A stretch of DNA of 7,882 nt from an uncultured Microbacterium sp. (GTDB lineage: Bacteria > Actinomycetota > Actinomycetes > Actinomycetales > Microbacteriaceae), in NCBI GenBank assembly GCA_937926065.1, contig CALANM010000184.1:1-7882 (forward strand), read 5' to 3'. The notes under the pieces were generated by a model that saw nothing but the letters and a program-made list of their open reading frames with translations, searched no databases and was not told the DNA's origin. This document shows, one piece after another, positions 1-6,140 of this stretch (positions are counted from its first letter, which is position 1; the number at the start of each line of letters is the position of its first letter). A program made the position numbers and the translations under genes.

Positions 1-1143
1 CTGGCCGGCGCCGACGGCCGCCTCTGCGGTGGCGAGCTGCTCCTCGGCGAACGCGAGACGCTGCTGGGCCTGGGGAACGTTGTCGGCGATCGTGGCGAGC
101 TCCTCGCCGGCATACGACGCCTGGAGGTCCGAGAGCTTCGAGGCCGCGGCATCGACGACGGGCACGACGGCGGTCCGCTCCGCCTGCACACGGGTGAGGG
201 CTTCGGGGGCGTTCTGTTCGAGCTGGCGAAGCTCATCGAAGGCTTCGGCCTTGGCGTCGAGCTCGCTGTTCGCGTGCTCGCACAGCTCGATGATCTCGGC
301 GTTCCACGCGCGCTTCTCCTGCTCGGTGTCGGGCGTGGAGTCGTCGAGCTGCTGCTTGAGCGCGAACGCCTGGTCGAGGTCGGTCTTGGCCTGCGCGAGC
401 GCGTTCTCGAACTCGACGGTCGCGGCATCCCCGAACTGCGCCCGAGCGAACCCGAGCTCCTGCTCACTCGTCTTGATCGCGTCGTCGGTCTGCACGAGCG
501 CGGACGCGGCTCGGCGCGACAGCTCTTCGAGCGACAGCTGCGCGGTGTCGCCGGGGCCCGCGTCCGCCGATGCGCGGCCTTTGCGGCGAGCCCGGATGAC
601 GAGCCACACGATCGCGCCGGCGACCACGATGAGCAGGACGACGAACAGGATGCCGCCGATGCCGCCCCCGCCGCCCGTCGCGTCGGCGGGGCCGTCGGCG
701 GCGGCGATCGCGGCGGCGGCCCAGTCGCCGTCACGCAGCTCGGGGAGGACGCGATCGTTCTCGATGTCCAGCAGCTGCTGCTCGGACACGGGGCCCTGGG
801 AGTCGCCGGAGAGGTAGTAGGCGCGGCCTTCGGTCGCGACGGCGAGGAGGTACTGCTGGGGGCCGAGGTTGTTGAGCTCGGCGGTGTCGTTGGCCCACTC
901 CTCAGCGCTTGCGGGGTCGGAGAATTCATCGACGAACACGACCCACAGGTCGACGCCGGACGACTCCGCGAGCTGCTCGGAGCGCTCCTGGATCGCCCGC
1001 TCGTCGGCGGCGCTCAGCACGCCGGCCTCGTCGAGCACGCGTCCGCTGCCCAGCGACACGGGATCGGTCGCCGACGCGGAGACAGCACCTCCGATCACGA
1101 TCGAGAAGGCTGCCGTGAGCGCCAGCGCCCAGCGCGATCGCAT
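1..1143 (-). CDS. TPM-domain membrane protein with long helical cytoplasmic tail (3' end outside window)
   Basis: The gene reads from an ATG at 1143 leftward off the window edge, so 381 codons are visible and the C-terminus is missing. Residues 1-26 form a signal peptide (Arg3/Arg5, a hydrophobic core, then ASA before TD). Residues about 33-150 fit the TPM fold of the YgcG/TLP18.3/Psb32 family: V-L-D-E-A-G-V-L-S opening, VDLWVVFVDEF strand, QYLLAVATEGRAYYL strand. A Gly stretch (157-164) leads into one transmembrane helix (about 165-184) followed by RARRKGR, which places the tail in the cytoplasm. From about 203 on, the tail is Ala/Glu/Gln/Leu-rich and probably coiled-coil. The start is supported by AGGAGG (plus-strand CCTCCT 1151-1156) seven bases upstream. 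TPM domains have been linked to phosphatase activity and to photosystem or envelope repair, but the substrate here is unknown. Family assignment is fairly sure; function is not. Confidence 0.85.
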   Translation of the reverse strand, partial: MRSRWALALTAAFSIVIGGAVSASATDPVSLGSGRVLDEAGVLSAADERAIQERSEQLAESSGVDLWVVFVDEFSDPASAEEWANDTAELNNLGPQQYLLAVATEGRAYYLSGDSQGPVSEQQLLDIENDRVLPELRDGDWAAAAIAAADGPADATGGGGGIGGILFVVLLIVVAGAIVWLVIRARRKGRASADAGPGDTAQLSLEELSRRAASALVQTDDAIKTSEQELGFARAQFGDAATVEFENALAQAKTDLDQAFALKQQLDDSTPDTEQEKRAWNAEIIELCEHANSELDAKAEAFDELRQLEQNAPEALTRVQAERTAVVPVVDAAASKLSDLQASYAGEELATIADNVPQAQQRLAFAEEQLATAEAAVGAGQ

Positions 1144-1187
1144 CGATGGTCCTCCTCGTCCGGGTGCAGCGGCCCGCCCCCTCCGCG

Positions 1188-1193
1188 AGTCTA
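1188..1193 (-). promoter_or_regulatory. Candidate -10 element (TAGACT) of the TPM gene
   Basis: TAGACT on the minus strand lies 44 bases before the TPM start codon. Initiation about seven bases downstream would give a leader of roughly 38 bases carrying the AGGAGG ribosome binding site. TAG trinucleotides are scarce in this GC-rich sequence. I see no clear -35 box. Confidence 0.45.
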
Positions 1194-1296
1194 TTCCCCG
1201 GCGCGCATGCCCGGTAGCGAGCGCGTCGCAGCGGCGCGGCCGGCGGGAAGCGGACGGCGATGCGCGTCGCTCCCTCGGCATGGGCCGGGCGGCGAT

Positions 1297-1302
1297 TAGG
1301 CT
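1297..1302 (+). promoter_or_regulatory. Candidate -10 element (TAGGCT) of the DUF3097 gene
   Basis: TAGGCT sits 19 bases before the ATG at 1322, with GGAGG at 1312-1316 between them. The transcript would have a leader of only about 13 bases. Together with the minus-strand TAGACT at 1188-1193 it makes the 1144-1321 gap a divergent promoter region. No -35 box is evident. Confidence 0.4.
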
Positions 1303-1321
1303 CGCGCCTTCGGAGGCACAG

Positions 1322-2158
1322 ATGGACGACAGGTACGGAAGCGACGTGCTCGCGCCCGGGTGGCGAGACGTCGGACGCAAGGCGGTGCCGAAGGTGGAGG
1401 CCGAGCGCGACATCGTCGTCGAGGTCGCCGCCGACGGCTTCTGCGGCGCTGTCGTAGGGCTGCAGCCGGGCCTCGTCGAGCTCGAGGACCGTCATGGGCG
1501 CCGTCGGCTGTTTCCGCTCGGCGGGGGGTTCCTGGTCGACGGCGCCGCGGTCGAACTCGTCGTGCCGAAGCCCAAGGCCCCCGCGGGGCGGGTGCGCACG
1601 GCATCCGGTTCTTTCGCCGCACCGGAGACTCGCGCGCGCGTCGCCCGTGCGTCGCGCATCCTCGTCGAGGGCAAGCACGACGCGGAGCTGGTCGAGAAGG
1701 TGTGGGGCGACGACCTGCGCGCAGAGGGCGTCGTGGTCGAGTTCCTGCAGGGCGTCGACCTGCTCGACGCGGTGCTGCGCGAAGACCCGCCCTCGGCCCA
1801 GCGACGCTACGGCGTGCTCGTCGACCATCTCGTGCCCGGCTCTAAGGAGACCCGGATCGCGGATGCCGTGTCGCGCGGACCGCACGGCCGCTTCGTCCGG
1901 ATCGTGGGGCACCCGCACGTCGATGTGTGGCAGTGCGTCACGCCGCGGGCACTCGGCATCGCCGCATGGCCCGACGTGCCGCGCGGCGTCGAGTGGAAGG
2001 TCGGGGTGAGCCGCGCACTCGGCTGGCCCGCGGAGACGCCTGCCGACCTGGCGCGCAACTGGCAGCGCATCCTGGGCGCCGTGCGCAGCTATCGCGACCT
2101 CGACCCCGCGCTGCTCGGCCGCGTCGAGGAGCTGATCGACTTCGTCACCGTCGGCTGA
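1322..2158 (+). CDS. DUF3097 family protein with Toprim-like motifs
   Basis: This 278-residue protein matches the actinobacterial DUF3097 family in length and motifs. The N-terminal third (about 25-85) looks like a small beta-rich domain. The central part carries ILVEGKHDAELVEKVWG (113-129) and GVLVDHLVPGSKE (164-176), then HPHVDVWQ (197-204) and a C-terminal helical segment ending in RVEELIDF. The EGKHD motif followed by an LVDH acidic/His strand resembles Toprim domains of RNase M5, DnaG and OLD nucleases, so a metal-dependent nucleic-acid role is plausible. That role is inference, since I know of no established activity for the family. I chose ATG 1322, preceded by GGAGG at 1312-1316, over in-frame upstream starts back to 869, which would run into the divergent promoter and the opposite-strand TPM gene. 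It looks like a single-gene transcript. Confidence 0.88.
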   Translation: MDDRYGSDVLAPGWRDVGRKAVPKVEAERDIVVEVAADGFCGAVVGLQPGLVELEDRHGRRRLFPLGGGFLVDGAAVELVVPKPKAPAGRVRTASGSFAAPETRARVARASRILVEGKHDAELVEKVWGDDLRAEGVVVEFLQGVDLLDAVLREDPPSAQRRYGVLVDHLVPGSKETRIADAVSRGPHGRFVRIVGHPHVDVWQCVTPRALGIAAWPDVPRGVEWKVGVSRALGWPAETPADLARNWQRILGAVRSYRDLDPALLGRVEELIDFVTVG

Positions 2159-2234
2159 TGCGCCATCGGCACCGACAGCCGCCGCATCCCGCTCGGACGC
2201 CATGATCGTGACGGTTCCGGCGACGGGGGATCGG

Positions 2235-2240
2235 TAGCCT
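2235..2240 (+). promoter_or_regulatory. Candidate -10 element (TAGCCT) for a leaderless trmB transcript
   Basis: TAGCCT ends six bases before the GTG at 2247, the spacing expected if transcription begins on the start codon itself. The GGAAGG between them abuts the GTG and is too close to work as a Shine-Dalgarno sequence. Leaderless mRNAs with a TANNNT -10 at this distance are common in Actinobacteria. This promoter would drive trmB and the two membrane-protein genes after it. Confidence 0.5.
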
Positions 2241-2246
2241 GGAAGG

Positions 2247-2987
2247 GTGACTGACGCCCCGCCCCCTGTCGAGCGCCGATTCCGCGAGAAGCCCGTCTCG
2301 TTCGTGCGTCGCAGCGGGCGCATGAGTGAGGCGCAGGAACGCGGGTGGGAGGAGCTCGCGCCCCGTTACCTGCTGCCGGTGAAGCGAGACGCGGCCGCCA
2401 CGAGCGTGCTGCCGGGGTCGGAGATCTCGCCCGCTGAGGTGTACGGCCGCACAGCGCCCCTCACGGTCGAGATCGGCTCGGGCCAGGGACATGCGATCGT
2501 GCACGCCGCGGCGGAGCATCCCGAGCGCGACTTCCTCGCCGTCGAGGTGTTCCGCGCCGGTCTTGCTCGCACGATGCTGGATGCCGATCGTGCCGGTGCG
2601 ACCAACCTGCGCCTCGTCGAGGCGAACGCGCCGGAGGTCCTCGAGCACCTGCTCCCCGAGGCATCCGTCGATGAGCTGTGGATCTTCTTCCCCGACCCGT
2701 GGCACAAGAAGAAGCACACCAAGCGCCGCCTGGTCGCCCCGGCGTTTCCGCCGATCGCCGCCCGCGCGCTGCGTGACGGGGGACTGCTGCGCCTGGCCAC
2801 CGACTGGGAGGACTACGCGCTGCAGATGCGCGAGGTCATGGCGGATGCCGCTGATTTCGACGCCCACTTCGAGGGCGAGTGGGCGCCGCGCTACGAGGGA
2901 CGGGTCATGACCGCGTTCGAGCGCAAGGGCATCGCGAAGGGCCGCGAGATCCGCGATCTCGTCTACCGTCGCCGGCCCCGCTCATGA
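2247..2987 (+). CDS. trmB: tRNA (guanine-N7-)-methyltransferase TrmB
   Basis: TrmB transfers a methyl group from S-adenosylmethionine to N7 of guanosine 46 in the variable loop of tRNA, in the cytoplasm. The 246-residue product carries the family signature in order: the SAM-binding glycine loop VEIGSGQG (74-81), an acidic VEVF after the second strand (99-102), FFPDPWHKKKHTKRR (147-161), ATDWEDYA (184-191) and the C-terminal TAFERKGIAKGREI (222-235). The N-terminal 45 residues are basic (RRFREK, FVRRSGR), as usual for actinobacterial members. Length is normal and no key motif is missing. The GTG start at 2247 is chosen because a TAGCCT -10 lies six bases upstream, which predicts leaderless translation. 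The stop overlaps the next gene by ATGA at 2984-2987, which indicates translational coupling to the MFS gene. Confidence 0.97.
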   Translation: MTDAPPPVERRFREKPVSFVRRSGRMSEAQERGWEELAPRYLLPVKRDAAATSVLPGSEISPAEVYGRTAPLTVEIGSGQGHAIVHAAAEHPERDFLAVEVFRAGLARTMLDADRAGATNLRLVEANAPEVLEHLLPEASVDELWIFFPDPWHKKKHTKRRLVAPAFPPIAARALRDGGLLRLATDWEDYALQMREVMADAADFDAHFEGEWAPRYEGRVMTAFERKGIAKGREIRDLVYRRRPRS

Positions 2988-4264
2988 CCGCTGTGACGGA
3001 GCGCGACCGCTGGCGGGCCGTGCGCCCGCTCGCCCATCGCGATTTCCGGCTGCTGTTCTCGGCGGTCGTGCTGTCGGTGTTCGCGGCCGGAATGTGGGCC
3101 GTGGTCATGGTCTACGCCGTCATCGAGACCGGCGGCGATCCGGTCGCCCTGTCGCTCGTGGCCTCGGCGAACGCCGTCGGGCTCCTCGCCTGTGCGATCC
3201 CCGGGGGAATCGCCGCCGACAGAGTGTCGCGCCGCGCCATCCTGCGGGCGGTCGAGACGATCAACGTCCTCGCGATCGGGTCAGTCGTGGTGGCAGGGTG
3301 GTTCGACGCGCTGACCCTCCCGCAGCTGACGATCGTGTCGCTGCTGCTGGGCGCGGGCGCCGGCTTCTTCTTCCCCGCCTACAGCGCCATCCTTCCCCGG
3401 ATCCTCCCGGCGGAGCAGCTGCTGGCCGCGAACGGCCTCGAAAGCGCCATCCGGCCGGCCCTTCAGCAGGCGGCGGGGCCTGCGGCCGCGGGTCTGCTGC
3501 TGGCCGCCCTCATTCCCGCCCAGGCGGCCGTCGCTGTGCTCGTGGCACACTCCCTGGCTCTCATCGTGCTGCTGGTCCTGCGCCGGGAGCCCGGAGCCGC
3601 CGCCGACGACTCCGGGTCCGCCGAAGCGGGGGCTCGCGGCGTGGTGCGCGACCTCTTCGAAGCCGTCTCCTTCACGGTTCGCACCCCGTGGCTGCTGTGG
3701 ACGCTGCTCTTCGCCACCCTGTGGGTGCTGTTCACGGTCGGACCTGAGACGGTCCTCCTGCCCTTCCTCACCGCGGAGCGCTTCGGCGACGATCCGAGGC
3801 TGTTCGGATTCCTGCTCGCGTTCTTCGGCGGGGGCGGGGTCGTCGGGTCGCTGTTCGTCTCGTCCTTCCCGCTGCCGCGGCGCTACCTCACCGCCATGAC
3901 CCTCGTGTGGGGTTTCAGCACGCTCCCATACATCGCGGTCGGCCTGACCGACTCGTACATCGTGATGGCGGTGTCGTGCGCCCTCGCAGGATTCGGCTTC
4001 AGCTACGGCAACGTGATCTGGGGCACGCTCTTGCAGCGGCGGGTGCCGCGCCACATGCTCGGCCGCATCTCGAGTCTCGACTTCTTCGTGTCGCTCGCAC
4101 TCATGCCGGTGTCGATGGCGCTCGCCGGTCCCGTCGCGCAGGTCGTCTCGCTCACGGCCATCTTCATCGTCGCCGGCGTCGTGCCGTTCGTCGTGTCATT
4201 CGCCGTGCTCGCGATCGCCCGCATGCCTCGCGACGAGATCGACAACCCGCTGGCGGACGGCTGA
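2984..4264 (+). CDS. MFS transporter, EntS/DHA3-like exporter
   Basis: The 426-residue protein has about twelve hydrophobic helices with a charged central loop near 200-222 (RREPGAAADDSGSAE), the usual MFS 6+6 layout. Between helices 2 and 3 it carries GGIAADRVSRR (74-84), the MFS A-motif, followed by FFFPAYSAILPRILP (128-142), typical of the MFS_3 or EntS-like group that exports siderophores, macrolides and other small molecules. The opening pattern PLAHRDFRLLFSA is also typical of that group. The substrate cannot be told from sequence. I chose ATG 2984, which overlaps the trmB stop in an ATGA junction. No Shine-Dalgarno sequence is apparent there, so translation probably depends on coupling. 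The link to trmB looks like shared transcription rather than shared function. Confidence 0.9.
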   Translation: MTAVTERDRWRAVRPLAHRDFRLLFSAVVLSVFAAGMWAVVMVYAVIETGGDPVALSLVASANAVGLLACAIPGGIAADRVSRRAILRAVETINVLAIGSVVVAGWFDALTLPQLTIVSLLLGAGAGFFFPAYSAILPRILPAEQLLAANGLESAIRPALQQAAGPAAAGLLLAALIPAQAAVAVLVAHSLALIVLLVLRREPGAAADDSGSAEAGARGVVRDLFEAVSFTVRTPWLLWTLLFATLWVLFTVGPETVLLPFLTAERFGDDPRLFGFLLAFFGGGGVVGSLFVSSFPLPRRYLTAMTLVWGFSTLPYIAVGLTDSYIVMAVSCALAGFGFSYGNVIWGTLLQRRVPRHMLGRISSLDFFVSLALMPVSMALAGPVAQVVSLTAIFIVAGVVPFVVSFAVLAIARMPRDEIDNPLADG

Positions 4265-4267
4265 CGC

Positions 4268-5113
4268 ATGCACAGCGACGTCGCGCCCCGCCCCCTCCTC
4301 AGCACGAGCATCGTGCCGGCACTGCTGGTGTGCCTGGCGGCTCCCGCCTTCTTCGTCGTGCAGCAGCAGTGGCTCGGGTGGGCACTCCTCGCCGCGGGAC
4401 TCGCACTCGCGCTGGCGAGCGAACGCCGGCAGGTCACGGCATCCGGACCCTCCCTCACGCGCGACCTGTCGCTCATCGCGATCGGGCTCCTCATCGTCAG
4501 TTCCATCGCGCTCAAGGCCGAGCTCGACGACCTCGCGATGGTGCGCTTCGCTCTCGCTCTCGGCGGAGCGGTGGTCGTGCCGTACGTCGTGTCGCGCTGG
4601 GTCTATCGCGACCGCGCGATCTCCTTCCCCTGGCGCGGCGGCACGCGCTGGAAGCCGTGGCAGTGGGCGTGGCTGGCAGCGGTCCTCGTGCTCGGCTGGC
4701 TGATCCTGCCGTTCTACTTCATCACCTCGGGCGTCTACCTCAACTGGCCCGTCGTCGACACCCCTGACCTCATCGCGCGACTGTTCGTGGGCGTCGGCGC
4801 CGTGGGCATCTGGGACGAGCTGTTCTTCATCTGCACGTGCTTCGCACTGCTGCGCCGCCACTTCGCAGATGTCACGGCAAACCTGCTGCAGGCCATCGTG
4901 TTCGTGTCGTTCCTGTGGGAGCTCGGCTACCAGGCATGGGGGCCCGTGCTGACGATCCCGTTCGCGCTTCTGCAGGCGGTCATCTTCATCCGCACGCACT
5001 CGCTCGGCTATGTCGTGACGGTGCACCTGCTGTTCGACGCCGTCGTGTTCGGCGTGCTCGTGCACGCGCACAACCCCGGCCTGCTCGACGGACTCTTCCT
5101 CGTCACTCCCTGA
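4268..5113 (+). CDS. Polytopic membrane protein with divergent CPBP-protease-like motifs
   Basis: This 281-residue protein begins three bases after the MFS stop and is probably cotranscribed. About eight hydrophobic segments are visible (near 13-30, 36-51, 66-82, 92-109, 133-154, 172-196, 203-240, 248-266). The C-terminal half is arranged like CPBP/Abi intramembrane proteases: WDELFFICTCFALLRR (182-197) at the position of the EExxxR motif, FVSFLWELGYQ (212-222) where FxxxH is usual, and HLLFDAVVFG (253-262) resembling the HxxxN/D motif. The first motif has D183-E184 instead of Glu-Glu, and the second-motif histidine appears to be absent. It may be a catalytically altered or inactive member, or only a distant relative. 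CPBP proteins act in prenyl-protein processing, bacteriocin immunity or sigma-factor control. The role here is unknown. Confidence 0.72.
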   Translation: MHSDVAPRPLLSTSIVPALLVCLAAPAFFVVQQQWLGWALLAAGLALALASERRQVTASGPSLTRDLSLIAIGLLIVSSIALKAELDDLAMVRFALALGGAVVVPYVVSRWVYRDRAISFPWRGGTRWKPWQWAWLAAVLVLGWLILPFYFITSGVYLNWPVVDTPDLIARLFVGVGAVGIWDELFFICTCFALLRRHFADVTANLLQAIVFVSFLWELGYQAWGPVLTIPFALLQAVIFIRTHSLGYVVTVHLLFDAVVFGVLVHAHNPGLLDGLFLVTP

Positions 5114-5158
5114 CCCGACGTCGCGTCGACTGCCCAGGGCCTGCCCAGCCGCCGACGG

Positions 5159-5164
5159 TAGAGT
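5159..5164 (+). promoter_or_regulatory. Candidate -10 element (TAGAGT) for the riboswitch-gdx transcript
   Basis: TAGAGT lies 24 bases before the riboswitch core. Initiation near 5171 would place the whole guanidine aptamer in the 5' leader. This is the only good TAGNNT element in the gap after the CPBP-like gene. No convincing -35 is seen. Confidence 0.45.
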
Positions 5165-5188
5165 GGGAACCGGATCCCGACAGGGTCT

Positions 5189-5229
5189 CCGGACGACGGT
5201 TCAGTACCCGGTGAGCGACAAGACTGGCC
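5189..5229 (+). promoter_or_regulatory. Guanidine-III (ykkC-III) riboswitch
   Basis: The 41-base element reproduces the conserved blocks of the ykkC-III aptamer, which senses guanidine: CCGGACGA (5189-5196), GTACCCGGT (5204-5212) and GACAAGAC (5217-5224). The helices can be drawn. P1 pairs GGTTCAGT (5198-5205) with ACTGGCC (5223-5229), with one bulged U, and P2 is the pseudoknot of CCGG 5189-5192 with CCGG 5208-5211. It differs from the consensus mainly in P1, where pairing is kept. The aptamer ends two bases before the Shine-Dalgarno AGGAG (5231-5235), so control is probably translational. CTCC 5187-5190 could pair with GGAG 5232-5235 and would compete with P2; ligand-stabilised P2 would then release the ribosome binding site. 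That switching model is inference. The downstream gene encodes a guanidinium exporter, which agrees with the assignment. Confidence 0.9.
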
Positions 5230-5241
5230 AAGGAGCAGATC

Positions 5242-5565
5242 GTGTCGTGGGTCATCCTCATCCTCTCCGGCGTGCTCGAAGCCGTGTGGGCGACAGCGCT
5301 CGGCAAGTCCGAGGGCTTCACGAAGCTGTGGCCGACTGTCGTGTTCGGCGTCGCGCTCGTCGCCAGCATGGGCGGGCTCGCCTGGGCCATGCGTGACATC
5401 TCCACGGGCACCGCGTATGCCGTGTGGGTCGGCATCGGCGCATCGATCACCGTCGCGTGGGCGATGGCCACCGGCGACGAGGACTTCTCCCTCGTCAAGA
5501 CGCTGCTCATCCTGGGGCTCGTCGGCTGCGTCGTCGGCCTCAAACTCGTGGGCGGTGAGCACTGA
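5242..5565 (+). CDS. gdx: SMR-family guanidinium exporter (Gdx/SugE type)
   Basis: This 107-residue protein with four transmembrane helices belongs to the small multidrug resistance family. Gdx members export guanidinium in exchange for protons as antiparallel, dual-topology homodimers in the cytoplasmic membrane. Helix 1 carries E13 and W16 (VLEAVWATAL), helix 2 S42, and helix 3 the GTAYAVWVGIGA signature with Y59 and W62. These five positions match the substrate site known from the characterised Gdx-Clo, including numbering. SEGFTKLWP after helix 1 also follows the Gdx subtype rather than the EmrE (Qac) subtype. Only one SMR gene is present, consistent with a homodimer. The GTG start has AGGAG at 5231-5235, six bases upstream, just beyond a guanidine-III riboswitch. 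Expression should therefore rise with intracellular guanidine. The gene is complete and ends 24 bases before a convergent gene. Confidence 0.95.
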   Translation: MSWVILILSGVLEAVWATALGKSEGFTKLWPTVVFGVALVASMGGLAWAMRDISTGTAYAVWVGIGASITVAWAMATGDEDFSLVKTLLILGLVGCVVGLKLVGGEH

Positions 5566-5589
5566 GGTCGCGTCTGTGCGGCGTGCGGG

Positions 5590-5838
5590 TCAGAGCAGCT
5601 CGAGCAGCGTCGGCCCGAACACGATGACGGCCGCGAGCGGCACGACCAGCAGGGCGAGCGCCGCGAGCCCGATCGCGACGATGCTGCCGAGGATCGACAG
5701 CACGGCGGCGGTCGCGGCCGATGGCGCCGAGGCAGGGCGCGACGTCGCGGCGCGAGCCACGCGGGGCGGGCGAGACGGACGGGCACGGCCCTTCGAGGGG
5801 GCCGGGAGAGACACTCGGGGCAGGCTCGCTGTGGTCAT
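5590..5838 (-). CDS. Small hypothetical membrane protein
   Basis: I do not recognise this 82-residue protein. The N-terminal half (1-41) is Arg/Pro/Ser/Ala-rich, basic and probably disordered (SKGRARPSRPPRVARAA). The C-terminal half (about 43-78) is one long hydrophobic stretch, enough for one long helix or a hairpin of two (VLSILGSIVAIGLAALALLVV, then PLAAVIVFGPTLLELL). With its basic N-terminus probably cytoplasmic, it would be a small inner-membrane protein. The ATG at 5838 lacks a good Shine-Dalgarno sequence, but TAGCTT ends six bases upstream, so a leaderless mRNA is likely. It converges with gdx across 24 bases. Nothing in the sequence ties it to guanidine export. The coding call rests on the promoter geometry and the coherent hydrophobic segment. 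Confidence 0.65.
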   Translation of the reverse strand: MTTASLPRVSLPAPSKGRARPSRPPRVARAATSRPASAPSAATAAVLSILGSIVAIGLAALALLVVPLAAVIVFGPTLLELL

Positions 5839-5844
5839 GCTTCG

Positions 5845-5850
5845 AAGCTA
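5845..5850 (-). promoter_or_regulatory. Candidate -10 element (TAGCTT) for the leaderless small membrane protein
   Basis: TAGCTT on the minus strand ends exactly six bases before the ATG at 5838. This is the same geometry as at trmB and predicts transcription starting at the A of the start codon. Confidence 0.45.
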
Positions 5851-5998
5851 CGAAGGCGGTGCCGGATGCCGCGTCGGCCGCTGGAGTGATCGCGGCGGAT
5901 GGGCGTACGTCTCAAGGATGATCCGGCTCCCGCGGAGCACGCTGCGGCATCCGACATTCACCTTCAATGTGAACCAGAGGTGACTTTCGGTGGACATC

Positions 5999-6026
5999 TT
6001 GACGCCCGATCCGCGATGAGTATTTT
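5999..6026 (+). promoter_or_regulatory. Candidate sigma-70-type promoter (TTGACG - 16 - TATTTT)
   Basis: TTGACG at 5999-6004 and TATTTT at 6021-6026 are separated by 16 bases. This is the only place in the window where I see both hexamers near consensus. TATTTT is striking in such GC-rich DNA. The start would fall near 6033. No protein gene follows on this strand before the terminator at 6101-6132, which suggests a noncoding product. Confidence 0.5.
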
Positions 6027-6032
6027 AGGTCG

Positions 6033-6140
6033 TGCGAAGGAAAACGGAGACGAAGGAACTCGAAAGAGGATCCGGAGACAGAGACCGAATCCGCATGAAC
6101 GATCGCCCCGAGGCTTCGGCCCCGGGGCGATCTTCGTTGT
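6033..6140 (+). ncRNA. Candidate small RNA between a promoter and an intrinsic terminator
   Basis: About 105 bases would be transcribed from the promoter at 5999-6026 to the terminator. The 5' part is unstructured and purine-rich (AAGGAAAACGGAGACGAAGG at 6037-6056). It is followed by a mini-hairpin CTC-GAAA-GAG (6059-6068) that shares one base with the next stem. That second hairpin pairs GGATCCGG (6068-6075) with CCGAATCC (6085-6092), with one C-A mismatch and loop AGACAGAGA. The terminator stem-loop at 6101-6132 follows. No Shine-Dalgarno-linked reading frame is present; the only ATG (6094) opens 21 codons that run through the terminator. The layout is what is expected of a trans-acting or protein-binding sRNA, but I recognise no family. 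The ends are estimates. Confidence 0.45.
6101..6132. terminator. Strong intrinsic terminator hairpin, probably bidirectional
   Basis: GATCGCCCCG (6101-6110) pairs with CGGGGCGATC (6123-6132). Inside, after an A-C mismatch, GGC and GCC close a stable TTCG tetraloop (6115-6118). On the plus strand TTCGTT follows. On the minus strand GTTCAT follows, 18 bases beyond the stop of the J-domain gene. The T-runs are weak, as often in Actinobacteria. It would end the minus-strand two-gene operon and the candidate small RNA. Confidence 0.8.

Noticed and set aside
29..1299. Plus-strand frames over the left end (262 and 341 codons)
   Set aside because: They are shadows of the TPM-domain gene, which has a signal peptide, a transmembrane helix and a strong ribosome binding site on the minus strand.
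926..2323. Long minus-strand reading frame (465 codons) across the DUF3097 gene
   Set aside because: Its translation is Arg/Ala-rich and motif-free, and it lies opposite a clear DUF3097 gene with a ribosome binding site. Typical GC-rich antisense frame.
2145..2867. Minus-strand frame of 240 codons opposite trmB
   Set aside because: TrmB motifs on the plus strand are unambiguous, and the antisense product shows no domain.
5131..5150. Direct repeat TGCCCAG upstream of the gdx promoter
   Set aside because: Two 7-base copies 11 bases apart in GC-rich DNA are not enough to claim an operator, and no regulator gene is nearby.
5863..5953. Perfect 10-base inverted repeat as a mobile-element end or recombination site
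   Set aside because: Both arms contain the word GGATGCC that is frequent throughout the window, and there is no transposase, target duplication or coding content between them.
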